From Methanotrichaceae archaeon (lineage in GTDB: Archaea > Halobacteriota > Methanosarcinia > Methanotrichales > Methanotrichaceae): a stretch of 15,640 nt of DNA. Location: contig DUKF01000194.1 of the NCBI GenBank assembly GCA_013329455.1, positions 14,577 to 30,216 of the forward strand. The letters run 5' to 3'. Under the pieces are notes generated by a model. The model was not told the DNA's origin. It did no database searches and saw only the letters and a list, made by a program, of their open reading frames with translations. The translations under genes were made by a program, and so were the position numbers. Of the stretch, positions 6,608 through 12,650 are shown one piece after another (the first letter of the stretch is position 1; every line of letters begins with the position of its first letter).

Positions 6608-7614
6608 CTCGACATTCCCTCTCGTGCGAGAGCTGCATTGAAGACTTTGCCTATAAGCTCTTCGTACGAGTAACCGGCAGCATAGGCAGCCTTGGGGAAT
6701 CTGGAGTTCTCCGTAGGGTCCGGGATGAGGCCAGGTAGGGCGTTGACGTCAAAGACGCTCGGCTCGCCATCTTTGTCGAGACGGACGTCGAGCCTGCATA
6801 GATCCCTCACCTCCAGGGCTTCGAAGGTCCTCGCCGCCGTCACCTCGATCCTGGATCGAAGGTCGTCGTCTATCCTGGCGGGGCACATTGTGGTGTCGTA
6901 CTCTGAATCCAGAGAGTCGTAGATCCACTTCACCTCGTAGCAGTCGAACTTGGGAGCGTCCTCGGGTAGATCCTCAAAGCTCACCTCGACGATCGGAAGG
7001 ATCTCGGGCGGCGCGTTTCCGACAATCCCCACTGTAAACTCCCTTCCGGTCAGGTACTCCTCGACGAGGACCGGCTGGCGGTATGTTGTCACCATCTCGG
7101 TGGCGACCTCTTTTAGCTCCTCTTTTGAGTTCACCAGGGACTTTGCGGTTATGCCCCTGCTGGACCCCTCGCCGTTCGGCTTCAAGAAGAGGGGAAACTC
7201 GAGATCTGACCTGAGATCTTCGGCTCGGCTCAATAGCTGGAACCGAGGGGTCCGGATCCCGTTTGCCATGAGGACTTCTTTGGTCCTCCTCTTGTCGAGG
7301 GTTATGGCGAGGGTTGTGACTCCAGATCCGGAATAGGGGATGCCCAGCATCTCCAGCATCGCCGGGATCTGGGCTTCTCTTGCCACTCCTTGGACGCCCT
7401 CGGCTATGTTGAAGGCGAAGTCGAACTTGCCACGCAAAAGTTTCTCGTAGGCGTTCTCGTCAGCTTCGATGATCTTCACCGAGTCGCAAGAGGTCAGAAG
7501 AGCATCTCTTATCGCTTCGATCGTCGATGAAGCGTCGAACTCGGCGAAGGTGTCGTCCCCCGACTCCCTGGAGTAGTCGGGGGGCAGAGTGTTGCAGGTT
7601 AGGGCGACTTTCAT
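6604..7614 (-). CDS. D-Ala-D-Ala-ligase-like ATP-grasp enzyme
   Basis: The protein has 336 residues, close to bacterial Ddl (300-370). Motifs in order are FNIAEGVQG (68-76), MLGIPYSGSG (89-98), the ATP-binding LFLKPNGEGSSRGI (142-155), LVEEYLTGREFTV (183-195), CRLDVRLDKDG (273-283) and VFDVNALPGL (287-296). The last block supplies the metal ligands. Ddl enzymes have E-x-N here, whereas this protein has D289-V-N291, a conservative but noticeable change. The start was set at ATG 7614, one base after the kamA stop, with GAGG about 8 bases upstream; the open frame extends further upstream to 7680 but would run into kamA. It and the next gene are distant relatives, which suggests two successive or alternative ligation steps. 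The product is unknown; D-Ala-D-Ala is unlikely because archaea lack murein. Confidence 0.88.
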   Translation of the reverse strand: MKVALTCNTLPPDYSRESGDDTFAEFDASSTIEAIRDALLTSCDSVKIIEADENAYEKLLRGKFDFAFNIAEGVQGVAREAQIPAMLEMLGIPYSGSGVTTLAITLDKRRTKEVLMANGIRTPRFQLLSRAEDLRSDLEFPLFLKPNGEGSSRGITAKSLVNSKEELKEVATEMVTTYRQPVLVEEYLTGREFTVGIVGNAPPEILPIVEVSFEDLPEDAPKFDCYEVKWIYDSLDSEYDTTMCPARIDDDLRSRIEVTAARTFEALEVRDLCRLDVRLDKDGEPSVFDVNALPGLIPDPTENSRFPKAAYAAGYSYEELIGKVFNAALAREGMSR

Positions 7615-7615
7615 C

Positions 7616-8704
7616 TCAGATCCTCGGGTTGGGATACTCGTAGACCTCGCCCTTGTAGTTGGATATGACCGCCCGCTCATCGTTCGAGGTGAGGAGGTAG
7701 TCTGGGGGCAGTATGGGGATCTTGCCTCCGCCCGGCGAGTCTATGATCAGGTGGGGGACACACAGGCCCGAAGTGTGGCCCTGGAGGTGGTGGATTACGT
7801 CGAAGCCCGACTGGATGGGGGTTCTGAAGTGCTCGACGCCCTTCACCAGGTCGCAGAGGTAGACGTAGTAGGGCCTGACCCTGTTTTTGACCAGTTTTTG
7901 CATCAGCTCTTTCATCACCTCGGGGTCGTCGTTGACGCCCCGAAGGAGGACCGTCTGGCTGCCCAGGGGAATCCCCGCTTCGGCGAGGAGCTTGAGGGCC
8001 CGCTCGCTCTCGGGGTTGATCTCTCTTGGGTGCTCAAAGTGGAGGTTCATGTAGAGCGGATGGTACTTCTTGAGGACGTTGACCAGCCTCGGGGTGACCC
8101 TCTCTGGCATCACGGAGGGTACCCTCGTTCCTATCCGGATAATCTCGACGGAGGGGATCGACCTCAGCTCCCGGAGTATTATGTCAAGCTCCCGGTTGCT
8201 TCTCAGGAGCGGATCGCCGCCGCTGAGGAGGACGTCTCTCACCTCGGGGTGGTTTTTGATGTAGTCGATCCCCGTGAAGATCTGCTGCATCGGGGTCTGC
8301 TCGACCCTGCCGACGGACCTCTTTCTAGTACAGAACCTGCAGTACATGGCGCACTTGGAGCTGACCATCAAAAGGACCCGGTCGGGGTACCGGTGGATGA
8401 TCCCGGGCACTTTCGTGTCTCTCCCCTCGGAGAGGGGGTCGGCGACGTTTCGAAAGTCAAAGAGCTCCTCTGCGGCGGGGACGGCCTGTTTCCAGATGGG
8501 GTCGTCCTTCTCCTGGATGAGGCTGAGGAAGTGGCTGCTGATCTTCATGGGGTAGACCCTTTTTACCCGCCCGATCTCCTCCACGTCGGCGCCGAGGCGA
8601 GCCAGGACCTCGTGGACGGTTTCGGCCCGTTGTGGCGGTTTATCTTCGGCAGATTCGGCTATAAAATCGGTCTTAGCGTTGAAAGCGCAGGCTGAATCAA
8701 ACAT
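7616..8704 (-). CDS. kamA: Lysine 2,3-aminomutase-type radical SAM/PLP enzyme
   Basis: The protein has 362 residues. The radical SAM cluster is CAMYCRFC (C118, C122, C125). SGGDPL (161-166) follows, and the PLP lysine is K328 in DSPGGGKIP. The two aspartates that hold the lysine substrate in clostridial lysine 2,3-aminomutase (D293, D330) have clear counterparts: D285 in CDLVKGVEHFRTP and D322 in IIDSPGGGK. This favours L-lysine to L-beta-lysine conversion over glutamate mutation. It lacks the extra C-terminal segment of the ~416-residue clostridial enzyme. In other methanogens the enzyme (AblA) feeds N-epsilon-acetyl-beta-lysine synthesis with AblB. No AblB is present here; instead two ATP-grasp genes and a GNAT domain follow. 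The start is ATG 8704 with GAGGTGA 5 bases upstream; a GTG at 8713 is possible but its SD spacing is poor. The SD site is inside a hairpin. Confidence 0.9.
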   Translation of the reverse strand: MFDSACAFNAKTDFIAESAEDKPPQRAETVHEVLARLGADVEEIGRVKRVYPMKISSHFLSLIQEKDDPIWKQAVPAAEELFDFRNVADPLSEGRDTKVPGIIHRYPDRVLLMVSSKCAMYCRFCTRKRSVGRVEQTPMQQIFTGIDYIKNHPEVRDVLLSGGDPLLRSNRELDIILRELRSIPSVEIIRIGTRVPSVMPERVTPRLVNVLKKYHPLYMNLHFEHPREINPESERALKLLAEAGIPLGSQTVLLRGVNDDPEVMKELMQKLVKNRVRPYYVYLCDLVKGVEHFRTPIQSGFDVIHHLQGHTSGLCVPHLIIDSPGGGKIPILPPDYLLTSNDERAVISNYKGEVYEYPNPRI

Positions 8705-8885
8705 TGGCCTCACCTCTCCTCAAGAGAGGTGTGATATTCATGATGGTCCATTCCATCGTCTCAAATACCCCAAGTACATCCTTTTTGTGGCTAATGCTGC
8801 TCACTTCTGGCTTTGATGGTTTTAATCCAGATATAATCCTTGAAATATAACCATCAAGGTGGTTTGAGAAGTTATTCGCGGTCAT
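8697..8885 (-). CDS. Small ORF overlapping the kamA start (possible leader peptide)
   Basis: The ORF has 62 codons, from ATG 8885 to TGA 8697-8699, overlapping the first bases of kamA. It shows no recognisable domain and no membrane segment or signal peptide. It has several K/R/S residues and a C-terminal LLRRGEANV. No SD site is visible, but a TATA-like GTTTATTTAC lies about 36 bases upstream, so the mRNA would begin roughly 10 bases before this ATG. Reasons to take it seriously are that it fills the whole 190-base leader of the kamA operon, overlaps kamA as coupled genes do, and runs through the hairpin that hides the kamA SD site. Its base composition is more AT-rich than the genes that follow. 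It could equally be a chance frame in an untranslated leader. Confidence 0.35.
   Translation of the reverse strand: MTANNFSNHLDGYISRIISGLKPSKPEVSSISHKKDVLGVFETMEWTIMNITPLLRRGEANV
8711..8731 (-). promoter_or_regulatory. Hairpin masking the kamA ribosome-binding site
   Basis: On the minus strand CACCTCTC (8731-8724), a five-base loop TTGAG and GAGAGGTG (8718-8711) form a perfect 8-bp stem. The 3' arm contains the kamA SD sequence GAGGTG, which ends about 6 bases before the ATG. The hairpin lies wholly inside the 62-codon ORF that ends 4 bases into kamA, so ribosomes translating that ORF would open it. Confidence 0.6.
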
Positions 8886-8916
8886 GTGTCTACCAAACCG
8901 CCAATATCCATATCAG

Positions 8917-8926
8917 GTAAATAAAC
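8917..8926 (-). promoter_or_regulatory. Probable TATA box of the kamA operon
   Basis: The minus strand reads GTTTATTTAC, centred near 8922. Transcription would start near 8896, giving a leader of about 190 bases before kamA that contains the 62-codon ORF and the SD-masking hairpin. It is in AT-rich DNA where chance TATA-like matches are common. Confidence 0.4.
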
Positions 8927-8962
8927 CTGTTGATCTTAGAGTTTAAGCCTCTGAAAATGCCG
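8925..8962 (+). repeat. Short intergenic repeat, copy 2
   Basis: It begins ACCTGTTGAT and ends CTGAAAATGCCG, matching the element at 4401-4429 with about nine extra bases in the middle. A weaker resemblance (TGAAAAT followed by ATTATCAT) is seen near 14551-14570. Confidence 0.4.
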
Positions 8963-8979
8963 TATTATCATCTGTTATC

Positions 8980-8988
8980 TTATAAAAG
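8980..8988 (+). promoter_or_regulatory. Strong TATA box in the kamA upstream gap
   Basis: TTATAAAAG is close to the archaeal TATA consensus. Transcription would start near 9010, seven bases before an AGGAG SD site (9017-9021) and about 20 bases before an ATG at 9031. The ordered spacing of TATA, start point, SD and ATG looks like a real expression unit reading away from kamA. Confidence 0.45.
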
Positions 8989-9030
8989 TTGGTATTAATC
9001 TGATTATTGGTTAAATAGGAGAATTATTTC

Positions 9031-9087
9031 ATGAATGGAATTATGAATCCACAAAATGGCGCAAAAATGGATTTTATGGACAAATAA
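9031..9087 (+). CDS. 18-residue mini-ORF with promoter and ribosome-binding site
   Basis: The ORF reads MNGIMNPQNGAKMDFMDK and then TAA. Its four methionines and asparagine-rich make-up resemble nothing I know. It is included because AGGAG stands 9 bases before the ATG and a good TATA box is correctly placed upstream. It may be a tiny peptide gene, the start of a lost gene, or a chance frame in an untranslated RNA. A second TATA-like CGTATAAAGG follows at about 9098-9107, with nothing recognisable downstream. Confidence 0.25.
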   Translation: MNGIMNPQNGAKMDFMDK

Positions 9088-9099
9088 CTCCAATAATCG

Positions 9100-9565
9100 T
9101 ATAAAGGTCCATATGTTCATTTAAACTCGGTTTTTCATTCTTCAGTCTCAGAGGGTTATCATCTCGAAGGGCTGGAGAAGATCCGCAAAATGGCTGCTCT
9201 GCGCGGCTCGGGTTCGGGCCAGGATTCGGCTTTGGCCTCGTCGCCCTCTCCTGCCTTCTTTACAGATTGCTCCTCTTCCTCTTCCTCCTCCATCTTCACC
9301 ACGTCCCGATGACCTCCCCCTTCTCCATCAAAGGTAGGGTCGCTCTCTCGCCCCACCTCATAATCTTGGGCGATGCCTCTTTTCTGGATCGGTGGGCAGA
9401 TCCTGGAGCGAGAGGCGATCGCTCGGTGGCGGGGAGCCCTCGATCCATGCCTGTAGCTCCTCGAGCGGGGAGGGGAGAGATGCCCGATTTAAAATCTGAT
9501 GAAAATTTTTTATTTTGGTTTTTTGTTGATGTTTTGATTTGGTGTTAGGTAAACTTTTTGACCAG
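9100..9565. other. Gene-poor stretch with low-complexity DNA and a T-rich tract
   Basis: I see no convincing gene here. A pyrimidine-rich run at about 9267-9291 (repeated CTC/TTC) gives a nine-residue acidic run on the minus strand. Two short minus-strand frames (9358-9576, TTG start, and 9159-9356, GTG start) abut with a one-base gap but have no SD, no known motif and a composition typical of chance frames. At 9505-9540 the plus strand is very T-rich, with repeated runs of four to six T, which would act as an archaeal terminator for any plus-strand transcript. The stretch looks like decayed DNA. Confidence 0.5.
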
Positions 9566-9568
9566 TAA

Positions 9569-9849
9569 CTGAGCAAAATAGCGACACCGTCGTCATGGAA
9601 TATCGCCGAGATCGGGCCCTTCGAGACGAAGACGATCGATTACATTGCCGAAGCTCTCTGGTCGGGAGGTTCGAAAACTCCGTCGAGGTGGACGCAAGGT
9701 CTGTGGACGGGCCCGTCGTTCAGCCGGTCGGTGCAAAATGCGTCGTTGAAGTCGGCGAGTTCGAGGGCGAGAGGAGACCTTCCGGATGGCAGCCCCCGGA
9801 CTGGGGCTTTGTCTCAGTCTGCGACGAGAACTGCGAGCTTGCACCCTGA
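9569..9849 (+). pseudogene. Frameshifted and truncated gene remnant, family unknown
   Basis: Two overlapping frames look like parts of one protein. The first (9569 to about 9665) contains NIAEIGPFETKTIDYIAEAL, with gene-like codon choice (ATC, GCC, GAG, TTC). From about 9665 the neighbouring frame takes over with RFENSVEVDARSVDGPVVQP, then GAKCVVEVGEFEG, then a tail with WQPPDW and the cysteines VCDENC, ending in TGA at 9847-9849. Third positions in the second part are mostly G or C, like the real genes here. No start codon or SD site precedes the first part, and 84 codons from ATG 9595 would give an arginine-rich, non-coding-looking N-terminus. I do not recognise the family. A single-base sequencing error rather than a real mutation is possible. 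Confidence 0.4.
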
Positions 9850-9863
9850 AAGGGTGCAGGCTC
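9835..9863. terminator. 13-bp hairpin between convergent units
   Basis: TGCACCCT (9840-9847) and AGGGTGCA (9851-9858) pair across a GAA loop. A T-G wobble and GAGC/GCTC extend the stem to 13 bp. It overlaps the stop of the gene remnant and ends 6 bases before the stop of the K+ channel gene, the expected place for a bidirectional terminator. No strong T-run follows on the plus strand until the T8 within the channel gene end (about 9897-9904). Confidence 0.5.
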
Positions 9864-9869
9864 ATCGAG

Positions 9870-10748
9870 TCAGAGGGACTCGTCCCCCTCCTCCGCTTTT
9901 TTTTCAGGAATTTGCTCGTGATAGAGGTAATGGCCGCACCGTTTGCAGTAAGAGGCATCGATATCGTGCTCGCTTAGGCCGCACTGGGGACAGAGGACGT
10001 CCGTCTTTTTGGATATCAGGATCCACTCCTTGACGATCTGGCTCGCCTCCCAGGGTATGAGGATTATGCCGGAGAGAATCATCAAAACCGTGACCCACTT
10101 ACCGGCATCGGTGATCGGGATGATGTCGCCAAAGCCGACGGTCGTCAAAGCCACCACCGTGAAGTAGAAGGCGTCTCCGAAGTTCTGGACCCGATAGTTT
10201 ACGGGACTTTCGACGTAGTAGAAGAGGCCCGAACTGATGAAGAATATTATCAGTATCGTCGTCACGAGCCTCGCCACTTTAAGAAACTCCAGGGAGACGC
10301 TACCGAAGAAGAAGTCGGGGTCGTTGAGGAATCGAAGAAACCTGAATATCCTGAAGACTTTGAAGACCCGGATCGTCTTCAAGAAGGCGATGTTGACGGA
10401 GAGGCCAAAGACGGGGAGGACGAGCTGAAATAGCGTCGGCAGTATCGCCACAAGGTCGATTATGCTGTAGATGTCCACGAGCTGTTTTGTCCTGTTTTGC
10501 GCGCCGTAGAGCCGGGCGACGTACTCAATGATGAAGAAGGCCACCGCGAAGATCTCGAGCCTCCAGAGGAAGATTCTCAATCCGTCGGATATGTTGTAGG
10601 TGTCGATGACGAAGATGGCGCAGACCAGAAGGTTCAAGAAAATTATCGTTATGTCGATCGCTTTTCCCAAAGGCGTTTTGTAGTCGATTAGGTAGAACTC
10701 GACCAGCTCTCGGAAGTCGTCGGGGGGGACGGGTTCATTTTTCGTCAT
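9870..10748 (-). CDS. Voltage-gated potassium channel with C-terminal zinc ribbon
   Basis: The protein has 292 residues in the inner membrane. It has six membrane segments: S1 about 31-50, S2 about 59-80, S3 about 91-111, S4 about 121-141, S5 about 157-178 and S6 about 215-240. S4 has positive residues every third position (R127, K130, R133, R136, R139), the voltage sensor pattern. The selectivity filter is TTVGFGD (202-208), the K+ channel signature. Unlike KvAP-type channels it ends in a cytosolic zinc ribbon (C253-x2-C256 ... C268-x2-C271) in place of an RCK/TrkA domain, followed by an acidic/basic tail. The ribbon may bind partners or tune gating. It is divergent from an amino-acid permease gene 127 bases away. 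It may set membrane potential or release K+ under osmotic change. Confidence 0.93.
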   Translation of the reverse strand: MTKNEPVPPDDFRELVEFYLIDYKTPLGKAIDITIIFLNLLVCAIFVIDTYNISDGLRIFLWRLEIFAVAFFIIEYVARLYGAQNRTKQLVDIYSIIDLVAILPTLFQLVLPVFGLSVNIAFLKTIRVFKVFRIFRFLRFLNDPDFFFGSVSLEFLKVARLVTTILIIFFISSGLFYYVESPVNYRVQNFGDAFYFTVVALTTVGFGDIIPITDAGKWVTVLMILSGIILIPWEASQIVKEWILISKKTDVLCPQCGLSEHDIDASYCKRCGHYLYHEQIPEKKAEEGDESL

Positions 10749-10775
10749 CTTCGAGACTAATGTTTTTTCCTTTAC

Positions 10776-10786
10776 AGATAAACAAT
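10776..10786 (-). promoter_or_regulatory. TATA box of the K+ channel gene
   Basis: The minus strand reads ATTGTTTATCT, centred about 33 bases before the ATG at 10748. The same 11 bases precede the secreted-protein gene at 14365-14375, at a similar distance. Transcription would start about 6 bases before the ATG, leaving no room for an SD site. Confidence 0.5.
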
Positions 10787-10818
10787 CTTCGACTCCAGTT
10801 TAAAATTGAGCAACGTCC

Positions 10819-10825
10819 ATATATA
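10819..10825 (+). promoter_or_regulatory. TATA box of the amino-acid permease gene
   Basis: CATATATACG is a good TATA match. Transcription would start near 10848, giving a leader of about 28 bases before ATG 10876. A weak SD-like GAAGGA stands about 5 bases before the ATG. Confidence 0.5.
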
Positions 10826-10875
10826 CGGGCCAAGCCCTGACTGACCTTGGATTTTCGACCGGGGTCTGAAGGACG

Positions 10876-12162
10876 ATGACTATACCAGAAAAAATGGAGC
10901 TGAAGCGAGAGCTTGGACTTTTCGAGGTGACCCTCTCCGGCATCGGTATCATCCTCGGGGCGGGAATTTACGCCCTGATCGGAAAAGCCGCAGGGCTTGC
11001 CGGAAACTCTGTCTGGCTCTCCTTTGCGATCGCGGCCCTGATCGCCGTCTTCACGGGCCTCAGCTACGCCGAGCTCTCATCCATCTTTCCAAAGGCCAGC
11101 GCCGAGTACGAGTACACCAGCCACGCCTTTGGCCGCAGGCTCGCCTTCGTCGTCGGGTGGCTGATCATCTTCAGCGGTGTCATCGGGGCCTCGACGGTCG
11201 CCCTCGGCTTTGGCGGTTACTTTGACGCCCTCACCAGTGTTCCCGTCCTCATCTCTGCCGTCTTGCTGATCTTCGTCCTCTCCCTCGTCCTCTTATGGGG
11301 GATCAGGATCTCGGCATGGTTTGCTATCGTATTCACACTCATCGAGAGCGCGGGTCTATTGATTGTAATTTATGTCGGAATTCCCCACCTTGGAAGCGTC
11401 AACTACTTCGAGATGCCCCACGGCTATAGCGGCGTCTTTGAGGCGGCAGCTCTGATCTTCTTCGCCTACATGGGGTTTGAGGAGATGGTGAAACTCTCGG
11501 AGGAGACAAGAAACCCCGAGAAGAACATACCTCTCGCGCTGATCATTGCTCTTGTGATAACCATCGTCCTCTACATCCTGGTAGCGGTGAGCGTCGTTTC
11601 CGTTGTCCCCTGGGAGAAGCTTGCGGCCTCTGAAGCCCCCTTCGCCGAGGTCGCAGCCGAGGCCCTGGGTGCCGACGCCTTCATCGTCATCTCGGTGATC
11701 GCCCTATTCGCCACCGCCAACACCGTTCTTCTGATGCTTCTTGCAGCATCGAGGATCGCCTACGGGATGGCCGAGTCCTCATCGATGCCCGCCATTTTGG
11801 CGAAAGTCCATCCTGTAAGGAGGACGCCGTGGGTGGCGATCCTCGTCGTCATGCTTCTCTCGATGGTCTTCGTCTTCTCCGGCGACATCGCCTTCGTCGC
11901 CAGCGCCAACGACTTCATCCTCTTTGCGACCTTCATCGTCATCAACGGTGGCCTGATCGCTCTGAGGTACAAAGACCCGGATCGTCCCCGGCCGTTCAGG
12001 GTGCCCTTAAGCATCGGAAGGCTTCCCATCCCACCAGTTCTGGGCATTCTGACGTGCATCTTTCTCATCATCCACCTCGATACTGCAGCGATCCTCGTCG
12101 GGTTTGGCCTCGCCCTCATTGGCAGCATTCTGGCATTCGTATGCTGCCGTGACGCGACCTGA
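10876..12162 (+). CDS. APC-superfamily amino-acid permease
   Basis: The protein has 428 residues and about 12 membrane helices. Helix 1 carries the broken-helix substrate motif SGIGIILGAGIY (21-32). The loop after the sixth hydrophobic segment has the APC signature GFEEMVKLSEETRNPEKNIP (200-219). A third marker is FPKASAEYEYTSHAFG (71-86), and DPDRPRPFRVP (367-377) precedes the last helices. The family takes up amino acids or polyamines with H+ or Na+, or exchanges them; the substrate cannot be told from sequence. A basic substrate related to the nearby lysine/beta-lysine operon is conceivable but unsupported. It is transcribed alone, divergent from the K+ channel and convergent with the integrase-like gene (17 bases between stops). 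The length is slightly below the usual 450-480. Confidence 0.92.
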   Translation: MTIPEKMELKRELGLFEVTLSGIGIILGAGIYALIGKAAGLAGNSVWLSFAIAALIAVFTGLSYAELSSIFPKASAEYEYTSHAFGRRLAFVVGWLIIFSGVIGASTVALGFGGYFDALTSVPVLISAVLLIFVLSLVLLWGIRISAWFAIVFTLIESAGLLIVIYVGIPHLGSVNYFEMPHGYSGVFEAAALIFFAYMGFEEMVKLSEETRNPEKNIPLALIIALVITIVLYILVAVSVVSVVPWEKLAASEAPFAEVAAEALGADAFIVISVIALFATANTVLLMLLAASRIAYGMAESSSMPAILAKVHPVRRTPWVAILVVMLLSMVFVFSGDIAFVASANDFILFATFIVINGGLIALRYKDPDRPRPFRVPLSIGRLPIPPVLGILTCIFLIIHLDTAAILVGFGLALIGSILAFVCCRDAT

Positions 12163-12179
12163 TCCCCGTTTTGGCCGAC

Positions 12180-12623
12180 TCATTTGCGATCGGTCGCAGA
12201 GTCCGTCCCGGCAGCGCATACGTCGCCGAGCCGCAGCGCCAGCCCCAGTTTCTCGGCAGCGGGCTCGATGGCGCACCTGATCCACTTCGGGCCGACGGGC
12301 TTTCCACACCTTCCCTCGAATAGGTAGACTTTGCCAGGGTGGGTGTTCAGGTGCTCGATGAGCGTTTTCATCAGCTCCGGCGAGAGGGGGATCTCCTCGT
12401 TTTCCGCCTCGTCCCCCCCTCTTTCCTCTTTTCTCAGCCGGAGTAGATCCCGATCCGAATCGAGGTCGGAGACCTTCGCACCCAGAAGATCTTCCAGGGG
12501 GCGGCCCGTCTCCAAAAGAAGCCTGAGCATTATCTTGTCGCTCTCGGAGTTAAGGACTGAAAGGAGACGCTCCCGCTCTTCGAGGCTTAGGGGCAAGAGG
12601 TCGAAGCTTTTGGCGGGGGCCAT
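12180..12623 (-). CDS. Truncated tyrosine-recombinase-like protein, probably inactive
   Basis: The protein has 147 residues. The segment IMLRLLLETGRPLEDLLGAKVSDLD matches the start of the XerC/integrase catalytic domain. It is followed by IPLSPELMKTLIEHL (78-92), VYLFEGRCGKPVGPKWIR (99-116) and EPAAEKLGL (120-128), in the usual family order. Two problems stand out. The first catalytic arginine, normally in TGLRxxEL, is shifted or replaced (TGRPLEDL, R41-P42). The protein then ends after residues LRLGDVCAAG, without the H-x-x-R box or the nucleophilic tyrosine. It is thus a remnant or an exapted DNA-binding fragment. The start ATG 12623 has no SD; CTTTAATG about 27 bases upstream may be a TATA box for a leaderless mRNA. 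It converges on the permease gene. Confidence 0.6.
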   Translation of the reverse strand: MAPAKSFDLLPLSLEERERLLSVLNSESDKIMLRLLLETGRPLEDLLGAKVSDLDSDRDLLRLRKEERGGDEAENEEIPLSPELMKTLIEHLNTHPGKVYLFEGRCGKPVGPKWIRCAIEPAAEKLGLALRLGDVCAAGTDSATDRK

Positions 12624-12650
12624 GATCCGTGGATAGGCCCTGCTCAGACA

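Noticed and set aside
7589..8695. A 368-codon open frame on the plus strand opposite kamA
   Set aside because: It is the shadow of a high-GC gene: the opposite strand encodes a full radical SAM enzyme with all catalytic motifs, and this frame has no known motif or SD site.
9159..9356. A Glu-rich 65-codon minus-strand frame
   Set aside because: The acidic run comes from a simple CTC/TTC repeat; GTG start without SD and no other protein-like feature.
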